DNA of 64,000 nucleotides from Acetobacteraceae bacterium ESL0709 (lineage in GTDB: Bacteria > Pseudomonadota > Alphaproteobacteria > Acetobacterales > Acetobacteraceae). The translations under genes were made by a program, and so were the position numbers. The DNA lies in assembly GCA_029433415.1 (NCBI GenBank), contig JAQTIA010000003.1:310001-374000 (forward strand), written 5' to 3'. The notes beneath the pieces were generated by a model. It saw only the letters and a list, made by a program, of their open reading frames with translations, was not told where the DNA came from and made no database searches. Positions 34,641-45,450 of the stretch are shown piece after piece (the first letter of the stretch is position 1; the number at the start of each line of letters is the position of its first letter).

Positions 34641-35603
34641 GATCACAGAAATAACAGCACTTGAAACGCGGCAATCATCTATGCACGGGACGCCATGAGA
34701 TAGAGGGAAATAAGGGTGTGTCCTTTTGCTTTCATGAAGCATTCGTTCTTCATACTCCAAATTTTTAATAGAACTTGGATCTAGATGAGATGATTCAATA
34801 CGCCATGACGTTAAAATAGGAAATTGCAGGACTAGAAGTTTATTTTACGGAGTTCTACCAAAAAAAACAACGTTCAAGGATAAAGCTTATAACGCTCTGG
34901 TGAACCTGGAGGAAGTAATAAAAAGTATTTTCTTGTGACAATATATTGGTTCTGAAGAGCCTTGCATTGAGATAAATGAAGGTCTGAAGGTAGTGGGGAA
35001 ATTGAACATTACAAATGATAAGCGCGACATAAACCGTCTGTCATAGCTTTGCATCTGTCGCGAATTTTTCTGGTCTCTGTGGGCACGCTGATGCAGCAGC
35101 AGGTAATTCATGAGCTCGTATGGTGGTCACGAATAAAGATATGAGATTTCAAGGCACTGATATCGCCGATTTATGCTCATGTAAACTCTCACGGAATGTT
35201 TGAATTTGATACGGAAATATGGTCGTTACTCAACGTGATTGCCTGAATGTTGGCAAGTTATCATAGCTACTTGGTTATTACGTTTGCAAACTATAATCTG
35301 TGAGATACTTTGTTCTTTGAAATCTTGGTCTACTGTTAAACGTCTCATACGAATGGTTGTTAGAATCGGATAGTGCAGTACTTCCTTTACTAAATATGGC
35401 TGAAAATAAGAAATCTGGCAAATTTGCAGTTCATTCAAAATTTTTCAATAGAGCTGTTATTCCGGCTTGCATGTTTTGTTTTTCGCTTTCTAAAGCACAT
35501 CGTGTAGAAGGCATTTTAATAAATAAATTAACCATTTATTAATTATTATAGTTTTATAGTCTGCAGCTGTTTTATCGTAAGCGGCCTGATCAGGTGTATT
35601 TTT
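34641..35603. other. AT-rich stretch without a supported gene
   Basis: Only short open frames (60-74 codons) with no recognisable protein, no consistent ribosome sites and no repeats that I can see. It probably contains decayed mobile DNA and, at its right end, the promoter of the secretion locus. Confidence 0.5.
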
Positions 35604-36212
35604 ATGATTAGAAAAATAGCTCTCTGTTGTTTAAGTGCGTGTTTATATGGTGCCGGTATATCTATGGTATTGGCGGCTGACACGGCTAAAGGGATTCCGC
35701 TTCAGGCATCTCCGATCACTTTATCAGGCTCTTACGGAGACTGGTCGTATCGCTGTTCTTTTCCGGCAGGGAATCCTGCTTCTGGTCCGCAGAATTGCCT
35801 TGTGCAGCAGACACTTATGACACCGGGGCAAAATGGCCAGCAGGCCAGTCCGCTCGGGATGGTCATTCTTGCACGTTCGACGGATGACACGGTCAAGTCT
35901 CCTCTTTCAGGGCGTCCTTGGCGTTTGACGGTTATGGCTCCGTTGGGTCTGTCTCTCAAGACGGCGCCCCGGCTGTCTTCTGACGGTCACAAGGCCATGG
36001 CTCTGGAGTGGCAGAGCTGCGTGGTGACAGGGTGCTTGGCGTCTCTTGACTTGGCCAGTAACCAGGCCAGCGTGATCAAGGGCAGCAAACAGGGGCATTT
36101 TGAGGCGGACAAGATTGTAGGCGGGACATTGTCCATCAATTTCTCTCTGGAAGGCGTGGAGCCTGCCATGAAACATGTTGATGAGTGGGTAAACCACTCT
36201 CCCTTGCGCTGA
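35604..36212 (+). CDS. IalB-family secreted protein heading the secretion operon
   Basis: 202 residues. Sec signal peptide with cleavage after SMVLA (residue 24). The mature domain has GDWSYRCSF early, a cysteine pair (NCLVQQ and SCVVTGC) and MALEWQSC, the pattern of the invasion-associated locus B family (GDW, C, Q and the C-x-x-x-C region). The family is secreted or periplasmic with an unclear role. The stop is 26 bp before the transporter gene, so it is probably cotranscribed and may act in folding or stability of the exoprotein in the periplasm; that is inference. Confidence 0.7.
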   Translation: MIRKIALCCLSACLYGAGISMVLAADTAKGIPLQASPITLSGSYGDWSYRCSFPAGNPASGPQNCLVQQTLMTPGQNGQQASPLGMVILARSTDDTVKSPLSGRPWRLTVMAPLGLSLKTAPRLSSDGHKAMALEWQSCVVTGCLASLDLASNQASVIKGSKQGHFEADKIVGGTLSINFSLEGVEPAMKHVDEWVNHSPLR

Positions 36213-36238
36213 CCTCCTGAAACGTCAGAGAGTCCATT

Positions 36239-37987
36239 ATGATGATGGCGCGGTGCCATGCGTTCCTGATGGGGGGTGTCGCCTTTTTTGCGGTGTCTGG
36301 AATGGCGTTTGCGGCGCCATTGCCGCTGGGGCTTCCTGCTGGACCGGGGACATCGCAAAATCAGTTTCAGCGTTTTCAGGAGCATCAGCGTCAGCTTGAC
36401 TCCCTGCCTGTGCCGGTATCTCCGGAAACAGGAAGTGGACCGGCTGAAAAGGCGTCTTCATCACCTTCAAACTGTGTTATAGTTCACGAGATTCAGGTTG
36501 AGGGCAGTCGTCATATCGGTAAGGAAACGATTGACCACATGACGCGTGACTATAAAGGTCACTGTCTTTCCATTGATGATATCAACGCGCTGGTTAATGC
36601 GATCAATGCTGAATATGTGGCACGTGGTTATATTACGTCACGGGGCTATATCCCTGAACAGAAGCTTTCCAGCGGTATTCTGAAAATTGTCATTATTGAG
36701 GGAAAGCTGTCTGCCATAAAATTGCAGGGCCGCCCCCCTCGCGCTGATCTTGCCATGGCCTTTCCCGGTCTTGAGGGAAAAATTCTGAATCTGCGGGACC
36801 TTGAGCAGGGCATTGAGCAGATGAACCGTTTGCCTCACTGGGGGGCGCAGATGCGCGTTGTACCCGGAAAGGAGGCGGGTTTTTCGGAGGTGGTGGTTGA
36901 TGCCCCCGGAAACGGCATTCTCCACGGCCAGGCATGGGCGGATAATAATGGCCAGTCTATTACGGGTCAGGAAGTGGGGCATAGTATGCTCACAGCGGAA
37001 AATCTTCTTGGCCTTCTGGATATGTGGTCTGTGGAATATGATCACGCACTTAGGGGGCCTGACCATGGTCCCCGGGGAACGGAACTTTTTTCGTTTAATG
37101 GGTCGATTCCTTTTGGTTACTGGACGGTTTTTGCGTCTGCTTCGCGGTCACAGGATAATTATTACCTGCAGACAGGTACGGAGCTTTATCATCTGGGGGG
37201 CTCGCAGACCAACTGGCGGGTCGGTCTGTCGCGCGTTCTGCTGCGGAACAGGATTGGTGTCACGACTTTCCAGGCGTCCTTTGCACAAAAGGGCTTTTCT
37301 TCAGAGATTGAACATACGGTCATTGATGCACAGAGCGGACATCAGTCTTATGTCAATGTGTCACTTAGTGAATCTCTCAAGGGTCTAGGCGGGTTATGGT
37401 ATATAACGGCAGGCGCTGATATTGCTGTTGATGCTGCGGGAACTGATAACATGTTTCCCCATCCTATCAGAAGTGAGCCGCATAGCTCTTATGTCAAGCC
37501 GTCGCTTGATATTGATGGTTTTGTTCCCATTACGGACGATTTAAGCTGGCATACATCTCTTCACGGAGAAATCAGCACCCATGACCAGTTCTCAACCAAC
37601 CAGCTTCAGGTTGGCGGTCCGTACAGTGTCCGTGGTTTTCTGAACCAGTCACTGATTGGCAATAATGGCGGGTTTATGAGGAATGATCTTTCATGGAGCC
37701 TACCAACGACGGGGCTGGATTGTGGCCCTTACACAGGGTTCTGCAAGGCGTTATTCGATGGTGTCCAGCTTTACGGTATTTTTGATTTTGGCATTGTCAG
37801 GGCTGGTTTCCCGCCGACCAACCTGCCCCAAGCCCTCAAGGGCGGAGAGGTTGTTGGCGTTGGGGGCGGGCTGCGCAAGACGGCAGGCCCCCTGTTCTGG
37901 AATGTTTCTGTAACGCATGCCGTGCATAAAGGTCCGCTGCCGTCCGAAGGCGTTGTTGCCCTGTTTAATGTGGGGGTGAAGCTGTAA
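36239..37987 (+). CDS. CdiB/FhaC/ShlB-type two-partner secretion transporter
   Basis: 582 residues. Signal peptide to about residue 25, then a Q/P-rich linker. Two POTRA domains follow: CVIVHEIQVEGSRHIGK with the conserved GYITSRGYIPEQ, and LSAIKLQGRPP. A C-terminal 16-stranded Omp85-type barrel carries the VRGF motif (GGPYSVRGFLNQS, about residue 462) and ends in NVGVKL. It moves the partner exoprotein across the outer membrane. Its TAA overlaps the ATG of the exoprotein by one base. Confidence 0.93.
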   Translation: MMMARCHAFLMGGVAFFAVSGMAFAAPLPLGLPAGPGTSQNQFQRFQEHQRQLDSLPVPVSPETGSGPAEKASSSPSNCVIVHEIQVEGSRHIGKETIDHMTRDYKGHCLSIDDINALVNAINAEYVARGYITSRGYIPEQKLSSGILKIVIIEGKLSAIKLQGRPPRADLAMAFPGLEGKILNLRDLEQGIEQMNRLPHWGAQMRVVPGKEAGFSEVVVDAPGNGILHGQAWADNNGQSITGQEVGHSMLTAENLLGLLDMWSVEYDHALRGPDHGPRGTELFSFNGSIPFGYWTVFASASRSQDNYYLQTGTELYHLGGSQTNWRVGLSRVLLRNRIGVTTFQASFAQKGFSSEIEHTVIDAQSGHQSYVNVSLSESLKGLGGLWYITAGADIAVDAAGTDNMFPHPIRSEPHSSYVKPSLDIDGFVPITDDLSWHTSLHGEISTHDQFSTNQLQVGGPYSVRGFLNQSLIGNNGGFMRNDLSWSLPTTGLDCGPYTGFCKALFDGVQLYGIFDFGIVRAGFPPTNLPQALKGGEVVGVGGGLRKTAGPLFWNVSVTHAVHKGPLPSEGVVALFNVGVKL

Positions 37988-40900
37988 TGCAGCCTTATAA
38001 GAGCAAAAAGGCGATCAGATTTGCGAAATCCGTTGATCTGTTTGCAGCATTTTCCCTATTTTTTGGCACGACCATAGGACCTGCGCTGGCACAGCAGGCT
38101 CCCCCAAGAATTGTTATTGACCAGGGCGCGGCCGGTCCGCATCCTACACTGGATCATACGCAGAATGGCCTGGATCAGGTTAATATTGCTCATCCTAATG
38201 GCGCAGGTGTGTCGCATAACGCCTTTACCGAATATGGGGTCAAGCAGAACGGCATCATTCTGAACAACGCCATCCATAATACAACCACCCAAACCGGGGG
38301 TGCCATCATGGGCAACCCCAATCTTGGGGGGCAGTCAGCCCATCTCATCCTCAATGAAGTGACGGGAAATCTGCCATCACGCATATTGGGTTATACAGAA
38401 GTCGCTGGAGACAGGGCTGCCGTCGTCATTGCAAATCCCAATGGCATAACCTGTAGTGGCTGCGGCTTTATCAATACGACGCGGGCCAGTCTGGTTACAG
38501 GTCATCCCGAGATGGACGCTCAAGGGAATCTTCACAGTTTCAGAATTCAGGATGGAACTGTTTCTATTGAGGGTAATGGGGGCGATTTCACGACTGTTCC
38601 TGTTTTGGATATCCTGTCACGTCGTGTCAGGTTGAAGGCACAGCTCAACGCTAATGACGTTACCATCGTGGCTGGCCGCAACCGTGTCGATTACGGAACG
38701 AATGCGGTTCATCCCCTGGAAAAAGATGACAGCCAGAAGCCGGAGTGGGCCATTGATACGGCAGCTCTCGGAGGATTATACGCCCATAATATCTATATGG
38801 TCGTCAATGAAGCAGGGGCAGGTGTTCGCGTTGATGGCAAGATGGCTGCCAATGCGGGTGATATGCATCTGACAGCGAATGGCGATCTTGTGTTGAACGG
38901 GACACTGGCGGCGTCTGGCAAGATGCAGGCTTCCGTACAAGGGAGTATCACCAATACGGGAACCTGGCAATCAGGTCAGGATCTGTCTGTGCAGAGCGGG
39001 ACAGATTTCAGTAACTCTGGCACAATCAATAACCAGTCCGGTGATATTACACTACAGAATAGCGGCCAGTTTGCCAATCAGGGAACAATCGCAACACCCG
39101 CCGGCCATTTAAAGATCACAGCTGGTGGTGACCTTAGTAATCAGGGCGCTATTGGTGCTGATGAGAACCGGGTAGATCTTCAGGCGGTTTCTGTTAACAA
39201 TAATGCGGGCAAAATTGCCTCCCGGACCGGGATTGCCGTTCAGGGAGAGAAGGGAATCACCAATAAAGGTGGGCAAATCTCAACTGTTTCTGGCACAGCT
39301 GATATTCTCACTTCTGGTGATCTGGATAACAGCCAGGGCAGGATCCTCAACTCTGGCGATTATCTGACATTGCGAGCAGCGAATGTTACCAATCAAGGTG
39401 GTGCTATCCAGGGTAATGGAACAGTAAAGGCGACATTGGCAGGTTACGATGCTGATAAAGGAGGAATCCTCTCAGCCGGGCAGGATATGGCACTTTCTGT
39501 CAATGGTTCTCTGAATAATGGCGGGAATATCATTGCCCAGACCAAGGATCTGACTCTTCAGGCTGGCTCTTTGGCCAATAGCGGCATCATTACGGCGAAG
39601 ACGGGCCTTGATCTGAATGCCGGGGGGAACTCCTCGAACCATGGGGAGCTGTCGACAGCGTCTGGAGAGGCGAAGGTCATTATTGGGGGTGATCTGGATA
39701 ATAGTCATGGGAGGATCCTCAACTCCACTGGTGACCTGACCCTGCAGGCCGGGGCGCTGTCCAATCAGGGTGGAGCGATCCAGAGCCAGGGCGCGCTTAA
39801 CGCGACACTCAACGGATATAACTCTGATACGTCATCCTCAGTAACGTCGCAAAAGACGCTGACAGTGACGTCACAGAATGACGTTGATAATGAAGGGACG
39901 ATGGGAGGCGTTGCGGGGACGGTGCTTCAGGCAGCGGGCGTGACGAATGGCGTGAAAGGCCAGCTGCTGGCGACAAATGGTGACCTGGTGCTCAGCAGTG
40001 CGTCCCTGAAGAATGAGGGTGTGATCAGCACCGATAAGGGTCGCCTGACAGTTACTGCGACCGGTCATGCGTCCAATGATGGCCAGATCATCGGTTCCTC
40101 ACAGGATGTGACGTTCAAGGCCGGGGCGCTGGATAATGGGCAGACTGGCATCATTACGGCGAAGACGGGCCTTGATCTGAATGCCGGGGGGAACTCCTCG
40201 AACCATGGGGAGCTGTCGACAGCGTCTGGAGAGGCGAAGGTCATTATTGGGGGTGATCTGGATAATAGTCATGGGAGGATCCTCAACTCCACTGGTGACC
40301 TGACCCTGCAGGCCGGGGCGCTGTCCAATCAGGGTGGAGCGATCCAGAGCCAGGGCGCGCTTAACGCGACACTCAACGGATATAACTCTGATACGTCATC
40401 CTCAGTAACGTCGCAAAAGACGCTGACAGTGACGTCACAGAATGACGTTGATAATGAAGGGACGATGGGAGGCGTTGCGGGGACGGTGCTTCAGGCAGCG
40501 GGCGTGACGAATGGCGTGAAAGGCCAGCTGCTGGCGACAAATGGTGACCTGGTGCTCAGCAGTGCGTCCCTGAAGAATGAGGGTGTGATCAGCACCGATA
40601 AGGGTCGCCTGACAGTTACTGCGACCGGTCATGCGTCCAATGATGGCCAGATCATCGGTTCCTCACAGGATGTGACGTTCAAGGCCGGGGCGCTGGATAA
40701 TGGGCAGACTGGCATCATTACGGCGAAGACGGGCCTTGATCTGAATGCCGGGGGGAACTCCTCGAACCATGGGGAGCTGTCGACAGCGTCTGGAGAGGCG
40801 AAGGTCATTATTGGGGGTGATCTGGATAATAGTCATGGGAGGATCCTCAACTCCACTGGTGACCTGACCCTGCAGGCCGGGGCGCTGTCCAATCAGGGTG

Positions 40901-43266
40901 GAGCGATCCAGAGCCAGGGCGCGCTTAACGCGACACTCAACGGATATAACTCTGATACGTCATCCTCAGTAACGTCGCAAAAGACGCTGACAGTGACGTC
41001 ACAGAATGACGTTGATAATGAAGGGACGATGGGAGGCGTTGCGGGGACGGTGCTTCAGGCAGCGGGCGTGACGAATGGCGTGAAAGGCCAGCTGCTGGCG
41101 ACAAATGGTGACCTGGTGCTCAGCAGTGCGTCCCTGAAGAATGAGGGTGTGATCAGCACCGATAAGGGTCGCCTGACAGTTACTGCGACCGGTCATGCGT
41201 CCAATGATGGCCAGATCATCGGTTCCTCACAGGATGTGACGTTCAAGGCCGGGGCGCTGGATAATGGGCAGACTGGCATCATTACGGCGAAGACGGGCCT
41301 TGATCTGAATGCCGGGGGGAACTCCTCGAACCATGGGGAGCTGTCGACAGCGTCTGGAGAGGCGAAGGTCATTATTGGGGGTGATCTGGATAATAGTCAT
41401 GGGAGGATCCTCAACTCCACTGGTGACCTGACCCTGCAGGCCGGGGCGCTGTCCAATCAGGGTGGAGCGATCCAGAGCCAGGGCGCGCTTAACGCGACAC
41501 TCAACGGATATAACTCTGATACGTCATCCTCAGTAACGTCGCAAAAGACGCTGACAGTGACGTCACAGAATGACGTTGATAATGAAGGGACGATGGGAGG
41601 CGTTGCGGGGACGGTGCTTCAGGCAGCGGGCGTGACGAATGGCGTGAAAGGCCAGCTGCTGGCGACAAATGGTGACCTGGTGCTCAGCAGTGCGTCCCTG
41701 AAGAATGAGGGTGTGATCAGCACCGATAAGGGTCGCCTGACAGTTACTGCGACCGGTCATGCGTCCAATGATGGCCAGATCATCGGTTCCTCACAGGATG
41801 TGACGTTCAAGGCCGGGGCGCTGGATAATGGGCAGACTGGCATCATTACGGCGAAGACGGGCCTTGATCTGAATGCCGGGGGGAACTCCTCGAACCATGG
41901 GGAGCTGTCGACAGCGTCTGGAGAGGCGAAGGTCATTATTGGGGGTGATCTGGATAATAGTCATGGGAGGATCCTCAACTCCACTGGTGACCTGACCCTG
42001 CAGGCCGGGGCGCTGTCCAATCAGGGTGGAGCGATCCAGAGCCAGGGCGCGCTTAACGCGACACTCAACGGATATAACTCTGATACGTCATCCTCAGTAA
42101 CGTCGCAAAAGACGCTGACAGTGACGTCACAGAATGACGTTGATAATGAAGGGACGATGGGAGGCGTTGCGGGGACGGTGCTTCAGGCAGCGGGCGTGAC
42201 GAATGGCGTGAAAGGCCAGCTGCTGGCGACAAATGGTGACCTGGTGCTCAGCAGTGCGTCCCTGAAGAATGAGGGTGTGATCAGCACCGATAAGGGTCGC
42301 CTGACAGTTACTGCGACCGGTCATGCGTCCAATGATGGCCAGATCATCGGTTCCTCACAGGATGTGACGTTCAAGGCCGGGGCGCTGGATAATGGGCAGA
42401 CTGGCATCATTACGGCGAAGACGGGCCTTGATCTGAATGCCGGGGGGAACTCCTCGAACCATGGGGAGCTGTCGACAGCGTCTGGAGAGGCGAAGGTCAT
42501 TATTGGGGGTGATCTGGATAATAGTCATGGGAGGATCCTCAACTCCACTGGTGACCTGACCCTGCAGGCCGGGGCGCTGTCCAATCAGGGTGGAGCGATC
42601 CAGAGCCAGGGCGCGCTTAACGCGACACTCAACGGATATAACTCTGATACGTCATCCTCAGTAACGTCGCAAAAGACGCTGACAGTGACGTCACAGAATG
42701 ACGTTGATAATGAAGGGACGATGGGAGGCGTTGCGGGGACGGTGCTTCAGGCAGCGGGCGTGACGAATGGCGTGAAAGGCCAGCTGCTGGCGACAAATGG
42801 TGACCTGGTGCTCAGCAGTGCGTCCCTGAAGAATGAGGGTGTGATCAGCACCGATAAGGGTCGCCTGACAGTTACTGCGACCGGTCATGCGTCCAATGAT
42901 GGCCAGATCATCGGTTCCTCACAGGATGTGACGTTCAAGGCCGGGGCGCTGGATAATGGGCAGACTGGCATCATTACGGCGAAGACGGGCCTTGATCTGA
43001 ATGCCGGGGGGAACTCCTCGAACCATGGGGAGCTGTCGACAGCGTCTGGAGAGGCGAAGGTCATTATTGGGGGTGATCTGGATAATAGTCATGGGAGGAT
43101 CCTCAACTCCACTGGTGACCTGACCCTGCAGGCCGGGGCGCTGTCCAATCAGGGTGGAGCGATCCAGAGCCAGGGCGCGCTTAACGCGACACTCAACGGA
43201 TATAACTCTGATACGTCATCCTCAGTAACGTCGCAAAAAGACGCTGACAGTGACGTCACAGAATGA
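37987..43266 (+). CDS. CdiA/FhaB-type giant exoprotein, N-terminal part up to frameshift
   Basis: 1,759 codons before a premature TGA. Signal peptide ends ALA-QQ (residue 35). The TPS secretion domain runs to about residue 290 and carries the hallmark ANPNGITCSGCGF (about 148-160). Next come degenerate FHA-1 repeats rich in G, N, S and T and then the 564-bp perfect repeats. In the seventh repeat the run AAAA becomes AAAAA at 43235-43239; the frame then stops 27 nt later. The continuing frame is 43250-55768. If joined, the protein has about 5,926 residues. Start ATG overlaps the cdiB-like stop. Confidence 0.88.
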   Translation: MQPYKSKKAIRFAKSVDLFAAFSLFFGTTIGPALAQQAPPRIVIDQGAAGPHPTLDHTQNGLDQVNIAHPNGAGVSHNAFTEYGVKQNGIILNNAIHNTTTQTGGAIMGNPNLGGQSAHLILNEVTGNLPSRILGYTEVAGDRAAVVIANPNGITCSGCGFINTTRASLVTGHPEMDAQGNLHSFRIQDGTVSIEGNGGDFTTVPVLDILSRRVRLKAQLNANDVTIVAGRNRVDYGTNAVHPLEKDDSQKPEWAIDTAALGGLYAHNIYMVVNEAGAGVRVDGKMAANAGDMHLTANGDLVLNGTLAASGKMQASVQGSITNTGTWQSGQDLSVQSGTDFSNSGTINNQSGDITLQNSGQFANQGTIATPAGHLKITAGGDLSNQGAIGADENRVDLQAVSVNNNAGKIASRTGIAVQGEKGITNKGGQISTVSGTADILTSGDLDNSQGRILNSGDYLTLRAANVTNQGGAIQGNGTVKATLAGYDADKGGILSAGQDMALSVNGSLNNGGNIIAQTKDLTLQAGSLANSGIITAKTGLDLNAGGNSSNHGELSTASGEAKVIIGGDLDNSHGRILNSTGDLTLQAGALSNQGGAIQSQGALNATLNGYNSDTSSSVTSQKTLTVTSQNDVDNEGTMGGVAGTVLQAAGVTNGVKGQLLATNGDLVLSSASLKNEGVISTDKGRLTVTATGHASNDGQIIGSSQDVTFKAGALDNGQTGIITAKTGLDLNAGGNSSNHGELSTASGEAKVIIGGDLDNSHGRILNSTGDLTLQAGALSNQGGAIQSQGALNATLNGYNSDTSSSVTSQKTLTVTSQNDVDNEGTMGGVAGTVLQAAGVTNGVKGQLLATNGDLVLSSASLKNEGVISTDKGRLTVTATGHASNDGQIIGSSQDVTFKAGALDNGQTGIITAKTGLDLNAGGNSSNHGELSTASGEAKVIIGGDLDNSHGRILNSTGDLTLQAGALSNQGGAIQSQGALNATLNGYNSDTSSSVTSQKTLTVTSQNDVDNEGTMGGVAGTVLQAAGVTNGVKGQLLATNGDLVLSSASLKNEGVISTDKGRLTVTATGHASNDGQIIGSSQDVTFKAGALDNGQTGIITAKTGLDLNAGGNSSNHGELSTASGEAKVIIGGDLDNSHGRILNSTGDLTLQAGALSNQGGAIQSQGALNATLNGYNSDTSSSVTSQKTLTVTSQNDVDNEGTMGGVAGTVLQAAGVTNGVKGQLLATNGDLVLSSASLKNEGVISTDKGRLTVTATGHASNDGQIIGSSQDVTFKAGALDNGQTGIITAKTGLDLNAGGNSSNHGELSTASGEAKVIIGGDLDNSHGRILNSTGDLTLQAGALSNQGGAIQSQGALNATLNGYNSDTSSSVTSQKTLTVTSQNDVDNEGTMGGVAGTVLQAAGVTNGVKGQLLATNGDLVLSSASLKNEGVISTDKGRLTVTATGHASNDGQIIGSSQDVTFKAGALDNGQTGIITAKTGLDLNAGGNSSNHGELSTASGEAKVIIGGDLDNSHGRILNSTGDLTLQAGALSNQGGAIQSQGALNATLNGYNSDTSSSVTSQKTLTVTSQNDVDNEGTMGGVAGTVLQAAGVTNGVKGQLLATNGDLVLSSASLKNEGVISTDKGRLTVTATGHASNDGQIIGSSQDVTFKAGALDNGQTGIITAKTGLDLNAGGNSSNHGELSTASGEAKVIIGGDLDNSHGRILNSTGDLTLQAGALSNQGGAIQSQGALNATLNGYNSDTSSSVTSQKDADSDVTE

Positions 43267-45450
43267 CGTTGATAATGAAGGGACGATGGGAGGCGTTGCG
43301 GGGACGGTGCTTCAGGCAGCGGGCGTGACGAATGGCGTGAAAGGCCAGCTGCTGGCGACAAATGGTGACCTGGTGCTCAGCAGTGCGTCCCTGAAGAATG
43401 AGGGTGTGATCAGCACCGATAAGGGTCGCCTGACAGTTACTGCGACCGGTCATGCGTCCAATGATGGCCAGATCATCGGTTCCTCACAGGATGTGACGTT
43501 CAAGGCCGGGGCGCTGGATAATGGGCAGACTGGCATCATTACGGCGAAGACGGGCCTTGATCTGAATGCCGGGGGGAACTCCTCGAACCATGGGGAGCTG
43601 TCGACAGCGTCTGGAGAGGCGAAGGTCATTATTGGGGGTGATCTGGATAATAGTCATGGGAGGATCCTCAACTCCACTGGTGACCTGACCCTGCAGGCCG
43701 GGGCGCTGTCCAATCAGGGTGGAGCGATCCAGAGCCAGGGCGCGCTTAACGCGACACTCAACGGATATAACTCTGATACGTCATCCTCAGTAACGTCGCA
43801 AAAGACGCTGACAGTGACGTCACAGAATGACGTTGATAATGAAGGGACGATGGGAGGCGTTGCGGGGACGGTGCTTCAGGCAGCGGGCGTGACGAATGGC
43901 GTGAAAGGCCAGCTGCTGGCGACAAATGGTGACCTGGTGCTCAGCAGTGCGTCCCTGAAGAATGAGGGTGTGATCAGCACCGATAAGGGTCGCCTGACAG
44001 TTACTGCGACCGGTCATGCGTCCAATGATGGCCAGATCATCGGTTCCTCACAGGATGTGACGTTCAAGGCCGGGGCGCTGGATAATGGGCAGACTGGCAT
44101 CATTACGGCGAAGACGGGCCTTGATCTGAATGCCGGGGGGAACTCCTCGAACCATGGGGAGCTGTCGACAGCGTCTGGAGAGGCGAAGGTCATTATTGGG
44201 GGTGATCTGGATAATAGTCATGGGAGGATCCTCAACTCCACTGGTGACCTGACCCTGCAGGCCGGGGCGCTGTCCAATCAGGGTGGAGCGATCCAGAGCC
44301 AGGGCGCGCTTAACGCGACACTCAACGGATATAACTCTGATACGTCATCCTCAGTAACGTCGCAAAAGACGCTGACAGTGACGTCACAGAATGACGTTGA
44401 TAATGAAGGGACGATGGGAGGCGTTGCGGGGACGGTGCTTCAGGCAGCGGGCGTGACGAATGGCGTGAAAGGCCAGCTGCTGGCGACAAATGGTGACCTG
44501 GTGCTCAGCAGTGCGTCCCTGAAGAATGAGGGTGTGATCAGCACCGATAAGGGTCGCCTGACAGTTACTGCGACCGGTCATGCGTCCAATGATGGCCAGA
44601 TCATCGGTTCCTCACAGGATGTGACGTTCAAGGCCGGGGCGCTGGATAATGGGCAGACTGGCATCATTACGGCGAAGACGGGCCTTGATCTGAATGCCGG
44701 GGGGAACTCCTCGAACCATGGGGAGCTGTCGACAGCGTCTGGAGAGGCGAAGGTCATTATTGGGGGTGATCTGGATAATAGTCATGGGAGGATCCTCAAC
44801 TCCACTGGTGACCTGACCCTGCAGGCCGGGGCGCTGTCCAATCAGGGTGGAGCGATCCAGAGCCAGGGCGCGCTTAACGCGACACTCAACGGATATAACT
44901 CTGATACGTCATCCTCAGTAACGTCGCAAAAGACGCTGACAGTGACGTCACAGAATGACGTTGATAATGAAGGGACGATGGGAGGCGTTGCGGGGACGGT
45001 GCTTCAGGCAGCGGGCGTGACGAATGGCGTGAAAGGCCAGCTGCTGGCGACAAATGGTGACCTGGTGCTCAGCAGTGCGTCCCTGAAGAATGAGGGTGTG
45101 ATCAGCACCGATAAGGGTCGCCTGACAGTTACTGCGACCGGTCATGCGTCCAATGATGGCCAGATCATCGGTTCCTCACAGGATGTGACGTTCAAGGCCG
45201 GGGCGCTGGATAATGGGCAGACTGGCATCATTACGGCGAAGACGGGCCTTGATCTGAATGCCGGGGGGAACTCCTCGAACCATGGGGAGCTGTCGACAGC
45301 GTCTGGAGAGGCGAAGGTCATTATTGGGGGTGATCTGGATAATAGTCATGGGAGGATCCTCAACTCCACTGGTGACCTGACCCTGCAGGCCGGGGCGCTG
45401 TCCAATCAGGGTGGAGCGATCCAGAGCCAGGGCGCGCTTAACGCGACACT
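39583..45450 (+). repeat. 564-bp (188-residue) tandem repeat, 10 full copies plus 227 bp
   Basis: Copies start at 39583, 40147, 40711, 41275, 41839, 42403, 42967, 43532, 44096 and 44660, with a partial copy from 45224. By eye they are identical apart from one extra A at 43235-43239. Each encodes an FHA-type filament segment starting GIITAKTGLDLNAGG. Lack of synonymous change means very recent amplification or continual gene conversion. Confidence 0.97.

Noticed and set aside
34887-35111. A 74-codon minus-strand frame that vaguely recalls a transposase C-terminus
   Set aside because: The similarity needs frame changes and covers too few residues to support an annotation.
35226-35438. A 70-codon minus-strand frame
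   Set aside because: No ribosome site and no recognisable features, and it lies in AT-rich non-coding sequence.
43234-43266. Programmed ribosomal frameshifting at CAA-AAA-G
   Set aside because: The site occurs once because of an extra base absent from the other identical copies; a programmed signal would be conserved, and a +1 shift would be needed with no stimulating structure seen.
39871-45145. An identical 65-codon minus-strand frame in each 564-bp repeat
   Set aside because: It is a shadow of the repeat coding sequence in an antisense frame and is repeated only because the DNA is repeated.
39583-45450. CRISPR array
   Set aside because: The repeats are 564 bp, contiguous and coding, with no spacers.
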